Assembly (NCBI GenBank): GCA_963974345.1
Contig: CAXBBW010000007.1
Location: forward strand, 62,001-126,000
Length of the DNA stretch: 64,000 bases
Reading direction: 5' to 3'
Source: RHLJ01 sp963974345
Lineage (GTDB): Bacteria; Bacteroidota; Rhodothermia; Balneolales; Balneolaceae
Positions within the stretch are counted from its first letter, which is position 1. The number at the start of each line of letters is the position of its first letter. The translations under genes and the position numbers were made by a program. Under the pieces are notes generated by a model. That model saw only the letters and a program-made list of their open reading frames with translations. It ran no database searches and was not told the origin of the DNA. This document shows, in pieces, positions 17,555 through 26,953 of the stretch.

Positions 17555-19441
17555 TTAGACCTTTTCTGCCAACTCAAGCCAGCGAAGTTCTTTTTCTTCG
17601 ATTTGGTATTTAATTTCAGCATAATTCAGAGAAAGCTCTTGCAGAGTTTCATAGTCTTTCTCGGTATTCATTTTTGATTCTATCTCTGTTTTTTGAAATT
17701 CCAGACGTTCGATTTCTTTTTCTAACTTTTGATATTCTTTCTTTTCGTTGAAGGTGAGCTTTTTTGGTTTATCAATAGAAGCTTTAATCTCTGCTTCTTT
17801 TTTGATTTCCTTTTTCTCGGAATGTTTTTTTGGTTCAGAAGTGGAAGCATCAGCCAAGTCTTTATACTCTTGATAGGTTCCATTAAAATCATTGATTACA
17901 CCATTTCCTTCAAACACAAAATAGTGGTCAACAAGATTATCCATAAAGTACCGATCATGAGAAACTATAATTAGACATCCACCAAAGTCTGCCAAGAATG
18001 ATTCTAGTTTTTCTAAAGTGATAAGGTCAAGATCATTGGTAGGCTCATCTAAAATTAGAAAATTCGGATTTTTTATAAGTACCATCATTAAACCAAGTCG
18101 CCTTTTTTCTCCACCACTCAATTTAGCTACAGGGGTGTATTGCATCTTGGAATCGAACATGAAATGCTCTAAAAATTGCGATGCTGAAATGGTATCACCA
18201 TTCGAAAGCTCGATTATTTCAGCTACTTCTTTAATAACATCAATAACACGTTCTTTTTCGTTGAATGTAATTCCTTGCTGTTTGTAGTGCCCATATACTA
18301 TTGTTTGGCCAGTAAGAACTTCTCCCGAATTAGGTTTCTCCTCTCCTGTTATGATTTTTAAGAAGGTACTTTTTCCAACTCCATTTTTTCCGATAATCCC
18401 AATTTTTTCTCCTTTGTTAAAAGAATACTCAAAGTTTTTTAGAATGATTAAATCATCATAACTCTTGCTAACTTTCTTTAGCTCGAGTACTTGTCCACCA
18501 ATTCTGGAAACACTCACATCAAGTTTTATTTCCTGCTTAATTTTACCAGAATTAGCTTTCTTTTCAGTTTCATAAAAAGCATCAATTCGGGACTTCGATT
18601 TGGTTGTTCTTGCTTTGGGTTGCCGGCGCATCCACTGCAATTCCTTTTTTGCTAATTTCCCTGCTTTAGCAACTTCAGTGGCATATACAGCTTCACGTTC
18701 TTCTTTCTTCTGTAGGAAATATTCGTAATTGCCTTTATGGTGATAGAGTTCACCATCATCAATTTCTAAGATGTGATTACATACACGATCCAAGAAATAT
18801 CTATCATGAGTTACCATTAAAAGTGCCATAGTACTTTTACTAAGGTAGACTTCGAGCCACTCAATCATTTCAACATCTAGATGGTTGGTTGGTTCATCAA
18901 GAATTAAAAGATCGGGTTCATCAAGCAAAGTAAATGCTAAAGCAACACGTTTTCTTTGCCCACCAGATAGAGAAGAAATGGATTGGTTAAGATCGTGAAT
19001 GCTTAGATGTCCTAGAATTTGTTGAAGGCGCTGTTCATAATCCCATGCATTAGCAGCGTCCATTTTCGATAGTGCTTTATCAAAAGCTTTTTGAGTTTCA
19101 TCAGTATAATTTTCGGCCTGAGCATCTACAGCTTCTTCATACTCCCGAACAACCTTCACCATTTCATTATCGCCGTGAGTTATAAACTCATTAATAGTCA
19201 AAGCATCATCTAGTTCTGGTTCTTGTTCAAGCAGGCTTATTCGAATTCCATTTCGAACCATAACTTCTCCGGCATCAGGTGTTTCTTTGCCTGCAAGAAT
19301 TTTCAGTAAAGTAGATTTTCCTGTTCCATTTTGAGCAATAAGAGCAGTTTTGTCACCTTTCGAAATTCCAAATGTAAGTCCCTCAAACAAGAGTTTGAGT
19401 CCATATTTCTTGCTAAGGTTTTCTGTAGATAAATAAGTCAT
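17555..19441 (-). CDS. ABC-F family ATPase, Uup-like, with C-terminal coiled-coil domain
   Basis: A 628-residue protein with two ABC cassettes and no membrane segment. The first cassette has Walker A AQNGTGKST, signature LSGGQRKR and Walker B LLILDEPTNHLD. An interdomain linker is rich in basic residues (RRQPKARTTKSKSRIDAF). The second cassette has GKNGVGKST, LSGGEKRR and LILDEPTNDLD. After residue about 540 comes a lysine/glutamate-rich coiled coil (KKEYQKLEKEIERLEFQK), as in Uup. Members act at the ribosome or on branched DNA; E. coli Uup is linked to both ribosome assembly and precise transposon excision. It is cytoplasmic. It may be transcribed with the lipoprotein gene 81 bp upstream. 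I am sure of ABC-F and less sure of Uup orthology. Confidence 0.9.
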   Translation of the reverse strand: MTYLSTENLSKKYGLKLLFEGLTFGISKGDKTALIAQNGTGKSTLLKILAGKETPDAGEVMVRNGIRISLLEQEPELDDALTINEFITHGDNEMVKVVREYEEAVDAQAENYTDETQKAFDKALSKMDAANAWDYEQRLQQILGHLSIHDLNQSISSLSGGQRKRVALAFTLLDEPDLLILDEPTNHLDVEMIEWLEVYLSKSTMALLMVTHDRYFLDRVCNHILEIDDGELYHHKGNYEYFLQKKEEREAVYATEVAKAGKLAKKELQWMRRQPKARTTKSKSRIDAFYETEKKANSGKIKQEIKLDVSVSRIGGQVLELKKVSKSYDDLIILKNFEYSFNKGEKIGIIGKNGVGKSTFLKIITGEEKPNSGEVLTGQTIVYGHYKQQGITFNEKERVIDVIKEVAEIIELSNGDTISASQFLEHFMFDSKMQYTPVAKLSGGEKRRLGLMMVLIKNPNFLILDEPTNDLDLITLEKLESFLADFGGCLIIVSHDRYFMDNLVDHYFVFEGNGVINDFNGTYQEYKDLADASTSEPKKHSEKKEIKKEAEIKASIDKPKKLTFNEKKEYQKLEKEIERLEFQKTEIESKMNTEKDYETLQELSLNYAEIKYQIEEKELRWLELAEKV

Positions 19442-19522
19442 GAATAGTCTGAGATCAGAGTCTTTTGAGTAGTTTTCAATATACGTGAAAACTGATTATG
19501 AAGAGTAAGGTTGTGAACTAAT

Positions 19523-22162
19523 TTATTCGTCTATTTTATTGATTGTCCAACAACGAAGTCCTTCTCTGGTTTGAGCAATGAGTTCCTTTTGTCCATCGCG
19601 ATTTAAATCTGCAATTATAGGAAACTTCATTCCAGAGGTTGGAATATTAAAAATGCGTTGATTTGTCAAAACTTCCCATGCATACAGCCTTCCAAATTCG
19701 GCAAGAGAAACTAGCTCCATATTGCCATCACCATTTAAGTCGATAACTTGTGGGGAATATGTTGTAGAAGAAGGTTGACCTAAACTATGAGTCACTTTCA
19801 ATTCACCATCTTTATTGAATAAGAAAATCGAACCATTAGCGCTTTGAGTGATGTATAAATCAGAACGATAAAATTTGGTGCTATCCCTGAGTAATACATT
19901 GGGTTGTACAGAGAAACTTGTAAGCTGATTATTAGTAGCATAAAGTGATTTTATAGAAATAGAATCCATTTGAATGCTTACTGCTAATGAATCTTTAAAA
20001 CTTGGTTTTTGACCAATAGAATAAACATATCCATCCGTTGCTGAGCCTAAAATCTGGTTTTCAAAAATGTATGGAGAACTTGTAAAACTAGCATTTGTAA
20101 AGGTTGGGTATCCAGGGCGAACGCCACCGCTTCTTAGCCAACTATGTAGAATATTTTGTGAGTATGCCCAAATAGACCATGTACCATCAACCTGAGTGAA
20201 AGTAGGTTGTGTGGTTACAATGGTATTTGTGAACTGTGGCCATCCGCGAACATTTTGACCTCTTCCATCTACAACATGGAGTTTTCGGTTTTCGGTGGCA
20301 ATAATAATTTCAGGGATTCCATTACGAAGAACATCTGTAACTACAATAGGAGCGCTAATTCGTTCTCCAATTTCAATTGGGAACTGAGGAAGTAGATTTC
20401 CTGCTTCATTCCATGCATATACTTTAGTACCCGCTGCTAATAAAATAATAGGTTGTCCATTTCCATACCAATCATACATAACAGGGCTTCCAATAGGTAT
20501 TTCACCATTGGTTGTGGCGTTCATAACAACAGTTCCATCAAAAGCCAATGCTCGAATATTACCAGCTTGAGTAGCAAAAATAATCTCTTCTGTAGAACTA
20601 CCAACAAGATTTGCAAGAACTGGCTTTCCAGATAATTCTTCTCCATTGATTGGTAACACCCAAAGTTCATCATAAGGTTGAGTTGAACCTTCTTCAAATA
20701 ATGATTTAAAATTGAAACTAACAGAATTTGAATTGCTAATTCGAGAGAAAGTCATACTAGTAATATCATATTTGCCGATTAGCGCAGACATAGAGTTTCT
20801 TGGCATTAAATAAGGCTCAATGAACTTCATGAAATCATCAGTATACGACCAGATAAAACCACTCATTTCATTAGGGAATTCATCCTTTGCGGTAGAGTAT
20901 GTATCATCATAGTAAATAACTCGGCGACGATTTCGATCAGACTCAACACTTTCAGAAAGTCCTCTTCGCTTCGAAATAACAGCTACATCTCTTGCAAAGG
21001 ATAAATAGAAATCACTAAAAGGAGTAAGCTCTGATCCAATAAGTTTAGCAAGAATTTCACTTTGAATGTAATAAGTAGAACTTCCTGATTTAGTAATAAC
21101 GCCATTATCCGCAAAATCCTCTATAATATTTCGAAAGGCATTTAAACTTTGAAGCTTTCTCATAAACAAAAACTCGCCCGAGGCAAGCAATCCCGATTCT
21201 GGAAAAGTGACAACCGCAAACTCTTGATCCACTGCTAGAGCTAAGTTTCTATATAGATCAGTATCTGAAACTAAAATAGAATCTAGCTTATTTAAAGTCC
21301 TTTTTGTAGGCGTTGGAACAAAACTAGGTTCAAGTCTAAAAATACCGAATGAAGCAGCGTTACTTGCAATATAACGATCCAAGATAATTGGTTTATTTTC
21401 AGATGAAAGTGATTGAATAAGAACCGAACGAGCAGTGTCTTTGAGGTCTATTGTACCAGAAAAATTAAAGGTAGGATTAGTCGACTCTGACGGAGTATAA
21501 GTTAATGAAACTGGTTTAATTCCTTTAAAAGAACCCATTACAGATGGTCGATTTCCAACATTTACAAATTGTTGAACCCATTGATCAATATGCTCTGAGT
21601 TAACAATAAGTTCTCCAGGAGTAGGTTCATTTGCAACTTCAATTGATTTACCTTTGCCTAAATAGGATCGTAAAGAGCTTTCTATAGCTCTGCTTGATGG
21701 AGAAAGAATAATCCAATTATTAATCTGAGCTGCAAAAACCTGAACATCACGAATCGATAATTTGTGGATCAAAATTTCAGAAAAGGTATAGTTATTTTGC
21801 TCAAATGGAATGTAAAACTTGGAAGCCCAAAAATTAAGTTCTTCACTGCTTTCAGTTATCCATAAAAACTGAGACTGTGTAGATTCATTAGGATATAATA
21901 CCAGCGCTTTCAATTTCAAAGAGTTAGTTATAAAAGAATCTAGCTCTAGTACCTGTTGTAAAGCCGCAGGAGTAAGATCGTCTAGAATAGGAGCGTATTC
22001 TGTTTGATTGATATTAGTGAAGTCAATACCTGATTTTGGAACAATTAAAAAAGATGATTCCTCGGGAACGAGCCTAATCCAACTTTGTTCAGGTACAGAA
22101 GTACACCCCCAGAAAATGAGAATGCAAAAAAAGGTAATGATTAATGAATGAATACGTTGCAT
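19523..22162 (-). CDS. Large exported protein, probable lipoprotein, with C-terminal FG-GAP/PQQ-like propeller repeats; function unknown
   Basis: The protein has 879 residues. The N-terminus is a signal peptide ending IFWGC, with C20 as a plausible but non-standard lipobox cysteine. Residues about 25-480 form an unrecognised region rich in Ser, Phe and polar residues. From about 520 onward there are repeated beta-strand units that read like propeller blades: PVLANLVGSSTEEIIFATQAGNIRALAFDG, DLNGDGNMELVSLAEFGRLYAWEV and DLNRDGQKELIAQTREGLRCWTI. The DLNxDG blocks resemble calcium-binding FG-GAP/VCBS repeats. The gene is divergent from the BatA-like gene across a 109-bp spacer and precedes the ABC-F gene. 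No function can be named. Confidence 0.75.
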   Translation of the reverse strand: MQRIHSLIITFFCILIFWGCTSVPEQSWIRLVPEESSFLIVPKSGIDFTNINQTEYAPILDDLTPAALQQVLELDSFITNSLKLKALVLYPNESTQSQFLWITESSEELNFWASKFYIPFEQNNYTFSEILIHKLSIRDVQVFAAQINNWIILSPSSRAIESSLRSYLGKGKSIEVANEPTPGELIVNSEHIDQWVQQFVNVGNRPSVMGSFKGIKPVSLTYTPSESTNPTFNFSGTIDLKDTARSVLIQSLSSENKPIILDRYIASNAASFGIFRLEPSFVPTPTKRTLNKLDSILVSDTDLYRNLALAVDQEFAVVTFPESGLLASGEFLFMRKLQSLNAFRNIIEDFADNGVITKSGSSTYYIQSEILAKLIGSELTPFSDFYLSFARDVAVISKRRGLSESVESDRNRRRVIYYDDTYSTAKDEFPNEMSGFIWSYTDDFMKFIEPYLMPRNSMSALIGKYDITSMTFSRISNSNSVSFNFKSLFEEGSTQPYDELWVLPINGEELSGKPVLANLVGSSTEEIIFATQAGNIRALAFDGTVVMNATTNGEIPIGSPVMYDWYGNGQPIILLAAGTKVYAWNEAGNLLPQFPIEIGERISAPIVVTDVLRNGIPEIIIATENRKLHVVDGRGQNVRGWPQFTNTIVTTQPTFTQVDGTWSIWAYSQNILHSWLRSGGVRPGYPTFTNASFTSSPYIFENQILGSATDGYVYSIGQKPSFKDSLAVSIQMDSISIKSLYATNNQLTSFSVQPNVLLRDSTKFYRSDLYITQSANGSIFLFNKDGELKVTHSLGQPSSTTYSPQVIDLNGDGNMELVSLAEFGRLYAWEVLTNQRIFNIPTSGMKFPIIADLNRDGQKELIAQTREGLRCWTINKIDE

Positions 22163-22271
22163 GAATGGAATTAGACCGTCCTTTTTTGAATATTACGATA
22201 CATGGTTAATGCAGGGAATCTCAAAAAGTTCCTTCGTTAGCATTTAACTAAAATAACATTTTTTAAACCAA

Positions 22272-24365
22272 ATGAGTTTTTTAAGCCCGCTTTTTTTGAT
22301 CGCGATTTCTGCCGTTGGGCTTCCGCTCATTATACACCTTCTAAACCTACGAAGACCACAACGTGTAAAGTTCTCAACACTTGCCTTTTTTAAAGAGCTT
22401 CAGAAAACAACAATTCGTAAGATAAGAATTAAAAGATATTTACTTCTGCTCCTAAGGTTATTAGCAATTGCATGTTTAGCCTTGGTTTTGGCGCGTCCTT
22501 TTTTACCACCTGGAATTGGAAGTTCTGTAAATAGTCAGGCACCCTCACTTAATGCCATTCTAATTGACAATAGTATTAGTATGAGCCGGATTGGGAGTAA
22601 AGGCCCATTAATTGAACAAGCTAAAGAGGTAGTGAAATCTATTGAAGAATCGTCAAAAGAGAGCGATCGGTTTGTGTTACAAGTAACAAATGGTGAAGCT
22701 CAATACAACACCATTGTTGGGCACGGTCAGTTACTAAGAAGAATTGAGGAGCTTGAGGTTTCAAATTCTGGTAACTATTCAAATAAAAGAATAATAGAGC
22801 TTCAACAAATATTGGAAGACGCGCCGTATGAAAATAAACGACTTTTTGTTATAAGTGATGGGCAACGTTCACAGGTTTCAAATAGTGAGATCTCAGAAAA
22901 TGAAAACCGATCACTAACTTCAACATATATAAACCTAGGAGAAGTTGAAATCCAAAATACGGTGATTACAGAATTAGAATCTTCAACAAATATGATTGGG
23001 GTAGGTCTTCCTGTGAACTTATCGGTTAAGGTTCAGAACAAGGGAGAAGTTCCTGTTGCAAATCAATTTATCTCGCTTGAATTTCAGGAAAGGTTAGTGG
23101 GTCAGTATTCTGTTTCTTTAGATGCGGGCTCATCAAAAACATTTAGTTTTGAGGTTACACCCACGGGCATAGGCTCCTCAAAAGGAAAAGTATTTATCGA
23201 GGGAGATGAATTTTCAGCCGATAATGAATATTTTTTCTCGATAGATGTTCCTGAAACCCGCCGAATTCTTTGGGTTAAAGAGCCTTCTTCTAATACTGTT
23301 TTAACATCTTATACCGGCGTAATGCTAGAAGCTTCTGGCAATAATGATGCACAAATTAATTATGAGAATGCTGGGGTTGAGATACTCGGTACAAACGATA
23401 TTTCTCAATTTGATGCTATAATTTTAGATGGTATAAAATCTGTACCAGAATTTTCCTTCAATAACCTGTTAAATTTTATTCAGAGTGGGAAAGGAGTAAT
23501 CTTTTTCCCTTCAGAAACGGGTGATATAAGAAACTATAATGAGTTTTTGAGATTATTCAACGTTGGAACTTTTGAAGGTGTTTTGGGTGAATACTCATCC
23601 TTTAAATCCATCGCAAAAGGAGGAGCCCTACAAGAAGATCACCCTATTTTTATCGGACTTTTTGATAGGGAGGAAACAGAAAATCTTAGAATTTCAAATC
23701 CTGATATCTACTACTACTATAAACTAAAGCCATCAACTTCGCCTGGAGGATTCAATATTTTATTGCTTAATAATGAAGATCCATTAATTCGAGAAAAACG
23801 TTTTGGTGATGGGCGGATGATAGTTTCAGCTATTGGAAATAACCCCGGGTGGTCAAATTTTGCAGTTAAACCTTTATATGCGCCATTCTATTATCGAACG
23901 TTATTATACGCTGCATCATCTGATGAAGGCGGTTTTTCGAATCATACGCTTGGGAATATATTTGATTGGACAGGATCTATTGATGCCGAAGGAACTGTAA
24001 TAAATGTGAATGATGAAACTGTGATCCCAGAAGTTCGTGTAACTGCGATCGGCACAAATATTACTTATCCCGCTGAGAATTGGACTCCAGGTTGGGTAAC
24101 TGTTTCGGATGCAGAACGTGTCTTCTCAGTTGGGGTAAACTTAGAACGGAAGGAATCAGATTTTGCTCAGATCAACAATGAAGAGCAATTGGATGGTTTT
24201 GCATACGTTGATGCATCCGAGCTTGGCGGTGAATCACTCGAAAATGAGATTAAAGCCTCAGGTTTTGGAAAGGAAATTTGGAGCTGGTTTATGTTAGCAG
24301 GATTACTTTTTTTGGTAATAGAGTCTTTGGTCTCGATATTTTACAAAGCAGAAACAATAAGCTAA
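22272..24365 (+). CDS. BatA-like protein: N-terminal double-transmembrane domain plus VWA-type domain
   Basis: The protein has 697 residues. It opens with the Bacteroidota BatA N-terminal signature: a first helix LSPLFLIAISAVGLPLIIHLLNLRRP, a basic loop (VKFSTLAFFKELQK), a second helix LLLLLRLLAIACLALVLARPFLPP. A VWA-like domain follows with the metal-site motif DNSISMS near residue 97. The middle part has CARDB-like strands (VNLSVKVQNKGEVPVANQ), then a flavodoxin/GATase-like segment (FDAIILDGIKSV). The last helix is near 672-692. VWA proteins of this type are inner-membrane, periplasm-facing scaffolds. The usual MoxR ATPase and other Bat genes are absent here. It begins a compact plus-strand run reaching 29950. 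Confidence 0.83.
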   Translation: MSFLSPLFLIAISAVGLPLIIHLLNLRRPQRVKFSTLAFFKELQKTTIRKIRIKRYLLLLLRLLAIACLALVLARPFLPPGIGSSVNSQAPSLNAILIDNSISMSRIGSKGPLIEQAKEVVKSIEESSKESDRFVLQVTNGEAQYNTIVGHGQLLRRIEELEVSNSGNYSNKRIIELQQILEDAPYENKRLFVISDGQRSQVSNSEISENENRSLTSTYINLGEVEIQNTVITELESSTNMIGVGLPVNLSVKVQNKGEVPVANQFISLEFQERLVGQYSVSLDAGSSKTFSFEVTPTGIGSSKGKVFIEGDEFSADNEYFFSIDVPETRRILWVKEPSSNTVLTSYTGVMLEASGNNDAQINYENAGVEILGTNDISQFDAIILDGIKSVPEFSFNNLLNFIQSGKGVIFFPSETGDIRNYNEFLRLFNVGTFEGVLGEYSSFKSIAKGGALQEDHPIFIGLFDREETENLRISNPDIYYYYKLKPSTSPGGFNILLLNNEDPLIREKRFGDGRMIVSAIGNNPGWSNFAVKPLYAPFYYRTLLYAASSDEGGFSNHTLGNIFDWTGSIDAEGTVINVNDETVIPEVRVTAIGTNITYPAENWTPGWVTVSDAERVFSVGVNLERKESDFAQINNEEQLDGFAYVDASELGGESLENEIKASGFGKEIWSWFMLAGLLFLVIESLVSIFYKAETIS

Positions 24366-24368
24366 AAA

Positions 24369-24953
24369 TTGAAAGAAATACTTCTCATATTTTTTCAGGG
24401 AACGGTGGTACTTTTTACCATCGCCTCTACACTTTTGGCGGGTTATTCTCTACAAAATAAATTCCGACTTAGAAATGTCCGTTTGAATTGGAGAGCTGGA
24501 AAAATGAAGGGATACCCATTGTTTGCAACTGTTTTTCTTGGGTTAATTGGAATCCTAGCTATTGTAGTATATCTAATCGAAGACGCCGCTAACTTCCCTA
24601 TTTTTTCAGCCTATGTTTGGATTGGATGTATGTGGTTTATCTCAAGCTATCTTGCATCTAAACATTATATTACCGATCACGGAATAGTGAAAAACTTAAA
24701 TGAACCTTCACAAACAATTCCATGGTTTCAGGTTTTGGATTTTGTGGAAAGAGAAGAGTTACAAGGATCTGAATTTACTTTCACATATTCAGAAATGGAT
24801 AAATCACTTCTGGAAGGTTATAAGCAACTTCGACTTTTTGTGCCTTTGTCAAAACGCAAATCGTTTCAAAAAATCGTATCTTTGAAATTGAAATCACACT
24901 TTGAGGAAGAATCACTACCCGAAATTGACCTCAAGCGAATACAAGAAGAATAA
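24369..24953 (+). CDS. Small membrane protein with three transmembrane helices, function unknown
   Basis: A 194-residue protein using a TTG start 3 bp after the BatA-like stop. Hydrophobic helices lie near residues 3-25, 50-70 and 77-95, followed by a cytoplasmic-looking part of about 100 residues (ITDHGIVKNLNEPSQTIPWFQVLDFVEREE...), which resembles a small PH-like (bPH2) beta domain. Choosing a later ATG would remove the first helix, and the tight spacing supports TTG. It lies between the VWA gene and hflX and is almost certainly co-transcribed. I do not recognise a named family. Confidence 0.72.
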   Translation: MKEILLIFFQGTVVLFTIASTLLAGYSLQNKFRLRNVRLNWRAGKMKGYPLFATVFLGLIGILAIVVYLIEDAANFPIFSAYVWIGCMWFISSYLASKHYITDHGIVKNLNEPSQTIPWFQVLDFVEREELQGSEFTFTYSEMDKSLLEGYKQLRLFVPLSKRKSFQKIVSLKLKSHFEEESLPEIDLKRIQEE

Positions 24954-24965
24954 AGGATAAACTAC

Positions 24966-26255
24966 TTGTTAGACGACGTTAAAAATTCAGATATAGAGAA
25001 AGAAAGAGTAATACTAGTTGGGCTGTATGGCCCCGATACTACCCGAAGACAAGCCGAAGAATATTTAGAAGAACTCGAAATGCTTACCGATACAGCTGGA
25101 GGCGTTACCGTTGAGAAAGTTCTTCAAAATAAAACTCGTCCAGATGTTTCTACCTATGTGGGTAAAGGAAAACTACAGGAATTAAAAGGTCAAATGAAGG
25201 CGCTTAATATTGGCACCATTATTTTTGATGATGACCTTTCTCCTACGCAAATCAGAAATGTTGAAGGCGGTACCGATGCAAAAGTATTAGACCGAAGCGC
25301 ATTGATTTTAGATATATTTGCCTCAAGAGCAAAAACTTCAGCTGCAAAAACTCAGGTTGAGTTGGCACAATTACAATATTTACTACCAAGATTAACTCGG
25401 TATTGGACTCACTTATCTCGACAAAGTGGTGGAATTGGAACAAAAGGTCCGGGTGAAACCCAGATTGAAACAGATAGAAGAATCATTGGTCAACGAATTG
25501 GGGTTTTAAAAAGTAAGCTTGAAAAATTAGACAAACAACGAACAACCCAGCGCAAAAGTAGAGAAGGGATGACTAGGATTTCTTTAGTTGGATATACCAA
25601 CGCAGGAAAATCTACACTTATGAATGCATTTACTGAAACCAATGTACTTGCTGAAAACCGGTTATTCGCTACACTAGATTCTACGGTAAGGCGCCATCAA
25701 CTTACAAATCACGAGGTACTATTATCTGATACCGTTGGTTTTATTAGAAAGCTGCCGCATAATTTGATTGAGAGTTTTAAATCTACCTTAGACGAAGTTC
25801 GGGAAGCAGACATTTTACTTCATGTAGTTGATGGCTCTTCGAATATGGCCCAAGAATATATTGAGGTGGTTGATACTACACTAGAGGAGCTAAAGGCAAC
25901 CAACAAACGAACGTTGCTTGTTCTTAATAAAGTAGATAAGATGGATTCAGAACAAATAGCATTGATGCGCGATGAATATCCTAAAGCTGCATTTATATCA
26001 GCTGAAAGGGGCATTGGCCTTTCTGAATTAGAAGTAAAAATTGAGGAATTAATTGAGGATAACTATGTTACACATACTCTTTTGATTCCAGCGAAAAAGT
26101 ATAAAGCGGTTGCTTTTATTCACGAACACGCATCTGTCGAGAAAGAAGAATATGTTGGAAGTGATGTAAAGTTAACTTTCAGTATTGCAAAAAAAGATTT
26201 TGAGCAATTATCCCATTTGTTGGATACTATTGGAGCAGAAAACGAAGTTATTTAG
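24966..26255 (+). CDS. hflX: GTPase HflX
   Basis: The protein has 429 residues. HflX is a ribosome-associated GTPase that splits stalled or stressed 70S ribosomes. The N-terminal HflX domain has LVGLYGPDT, VGKGKLQEL and IIFDDDLSPTQIRN. A coiled-coil linker carries the conserved SRQSGGIGTKGPGETQIETDRR. The G domain has P-loop GYTNAGKST near 208-216, then DTVGFIRKLPHNLIESFKSTLDEV and NKVDKMD. The start is TTG, preceded by AAGGAT about 6 bases upstream, a good Shine-Dalgarno site; no earlier ATG fits the family length. It is followed by the CBS gene after 2 bp, so translation is probably coupled. Confidence 0.96.
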   Translation: MLDDVKNSDIEKERVILVGLYGPDTTRRQAEEYLEELEMLTDTAGGVTVEKVLQNKTRPDVSTYVGKGKLQELKGQMKALNIGTIIFDDDLSPTQIRNVEGGTDAKVLDRSALILDIFASRAKTSAAKTQVELAQLQYLLPRLTRYWTHLSRQSGGIGTKGPGETQIETDRRIIGQRIGVLKSKLEKLDKQRTTQRKSREGMTRISLVGYTNAGKSTLMNAFTETNVLAENRLFATLDSTVRRHQLTNHEVLLSDTVGFIRKLPHNLIESFKSTLDEVREADILLHVVDGSSNMAQEYIEVVDTTLEELKATNKRTLLVLNKVDKMDSEQIALMRDEYPKAAFISAERGIGLSELEVKIEELIEDNYVTHTLLIPAKKYKAVAFIHEHASVEKEEYVGSDVKLTFSIAKKDFEQLSHLLDTIGAENEVI

Positions 26256-26257
26256 TT

Positions 26258-26920
26258 ATGCTAGTTCAAGAAATTCTAAATATCGATATCGCCCCATTAA
26301 AGACTACTGATTCTGTAGCCTTTGCATTAACTAAGCTGGATCTTTTTCATGCAACCAAATTTCCAGTAGTCGATAATGGTAAACTTCTGGGGATGATTTC
26401 TTTGGAAACCCTAATTGAAGTAAGAAATGATCAGGTGCTTATTCAAGAAGTGCCTTTAGATGAATCTATTTTTCTTCCAAATGATCAGCATCTATTTGAG
26501 GCAACTCGAAAAATGCTCTCTCATGAACTTTTTATTCTACCAGTTGTTGATAGTGAAAAGAATTTCCTCGGTGTGATTAAAAAAAGAGACGTTCTCGAAG
26601 CATTAAGCGATTTATTTAATTTGGAATCTTTTGGTTCGGTGCTAATTGTTGAAATGACACCTTACGACTTTACCTTATCCGAATTGATTCGAATTATTGA
26701 GACAGAGGATGCAAAAATACTTGGGGTAGCAGTTCAAAAACCAAATGAGCACAACGATTTCTATAGAATTTCAGTGAAATTAAATATCGAAGATTCGTCT
26801 AACGTAAGTTCTGCATTGAATCGATATGGATACGTCGTCACTTCACAAGTAAGTAGTGCTACAATGGAAAAAGATTTTTCTGACCGAGCTGACGAACTTA
26901 TTCGCTATCTTGACATATAA
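26258..26920 (+). CDS. CBS-domain pair protein with C-terminal ACT-like domain
   Basis: The protein has 220 residues. Two CBS motifs are visible: about 1-58 (FPVVDNGKLLGMISLETLIE) and about 65-125 (FILPVVDSEKNFLGVIKKRDVLEAL). The last third, SVLIVEMTPYDFTLSELIRIIETEDAKILGVAV, has the beta-alpha-beta pattern of an ACT-like regulatory domain. CBS pairs bind adenosine nucleotides such as AMP, ATP or SAM and regulate partner proteins, so this is a candidate cytoplasmic energy or nucleotide sensor. It follows hflX by 2 bp and precedes the TPR gene by 33 bp. The partner is unknown. Confidence 0.88.
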   Translation: MLVQEILNIDIAPLKTTDSVAFALTKLDLFHATKFPVVDNGKLLGMISLETLIEVRNDQVLIQEVPLDESIFLPNDQHLFEATRKMLSHELFILPVVDSEKNFLGVIKKRDVLEALSDLFNLESFGSVLIVEMTPYDFTLSELIRIIETEDAKILGVAVQKPNEHNDFYRISVKLNIEDSSNVSSALNRYGYVVTSQVSSATMEKDFSDRADELIRYLDI

Positions 26921-26953
26921 GGAGTAAAACCTAACCCATATTTCGCGAAATAA

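Noticed and set aside
22272..24365. Start of a classical Bat aerotolerance operon
   Set aside because: The N-terminal BatA-type domain is present, but no MoxR, BatB or BatC-E genes follow; the next genes are a membrane protein and HflX.
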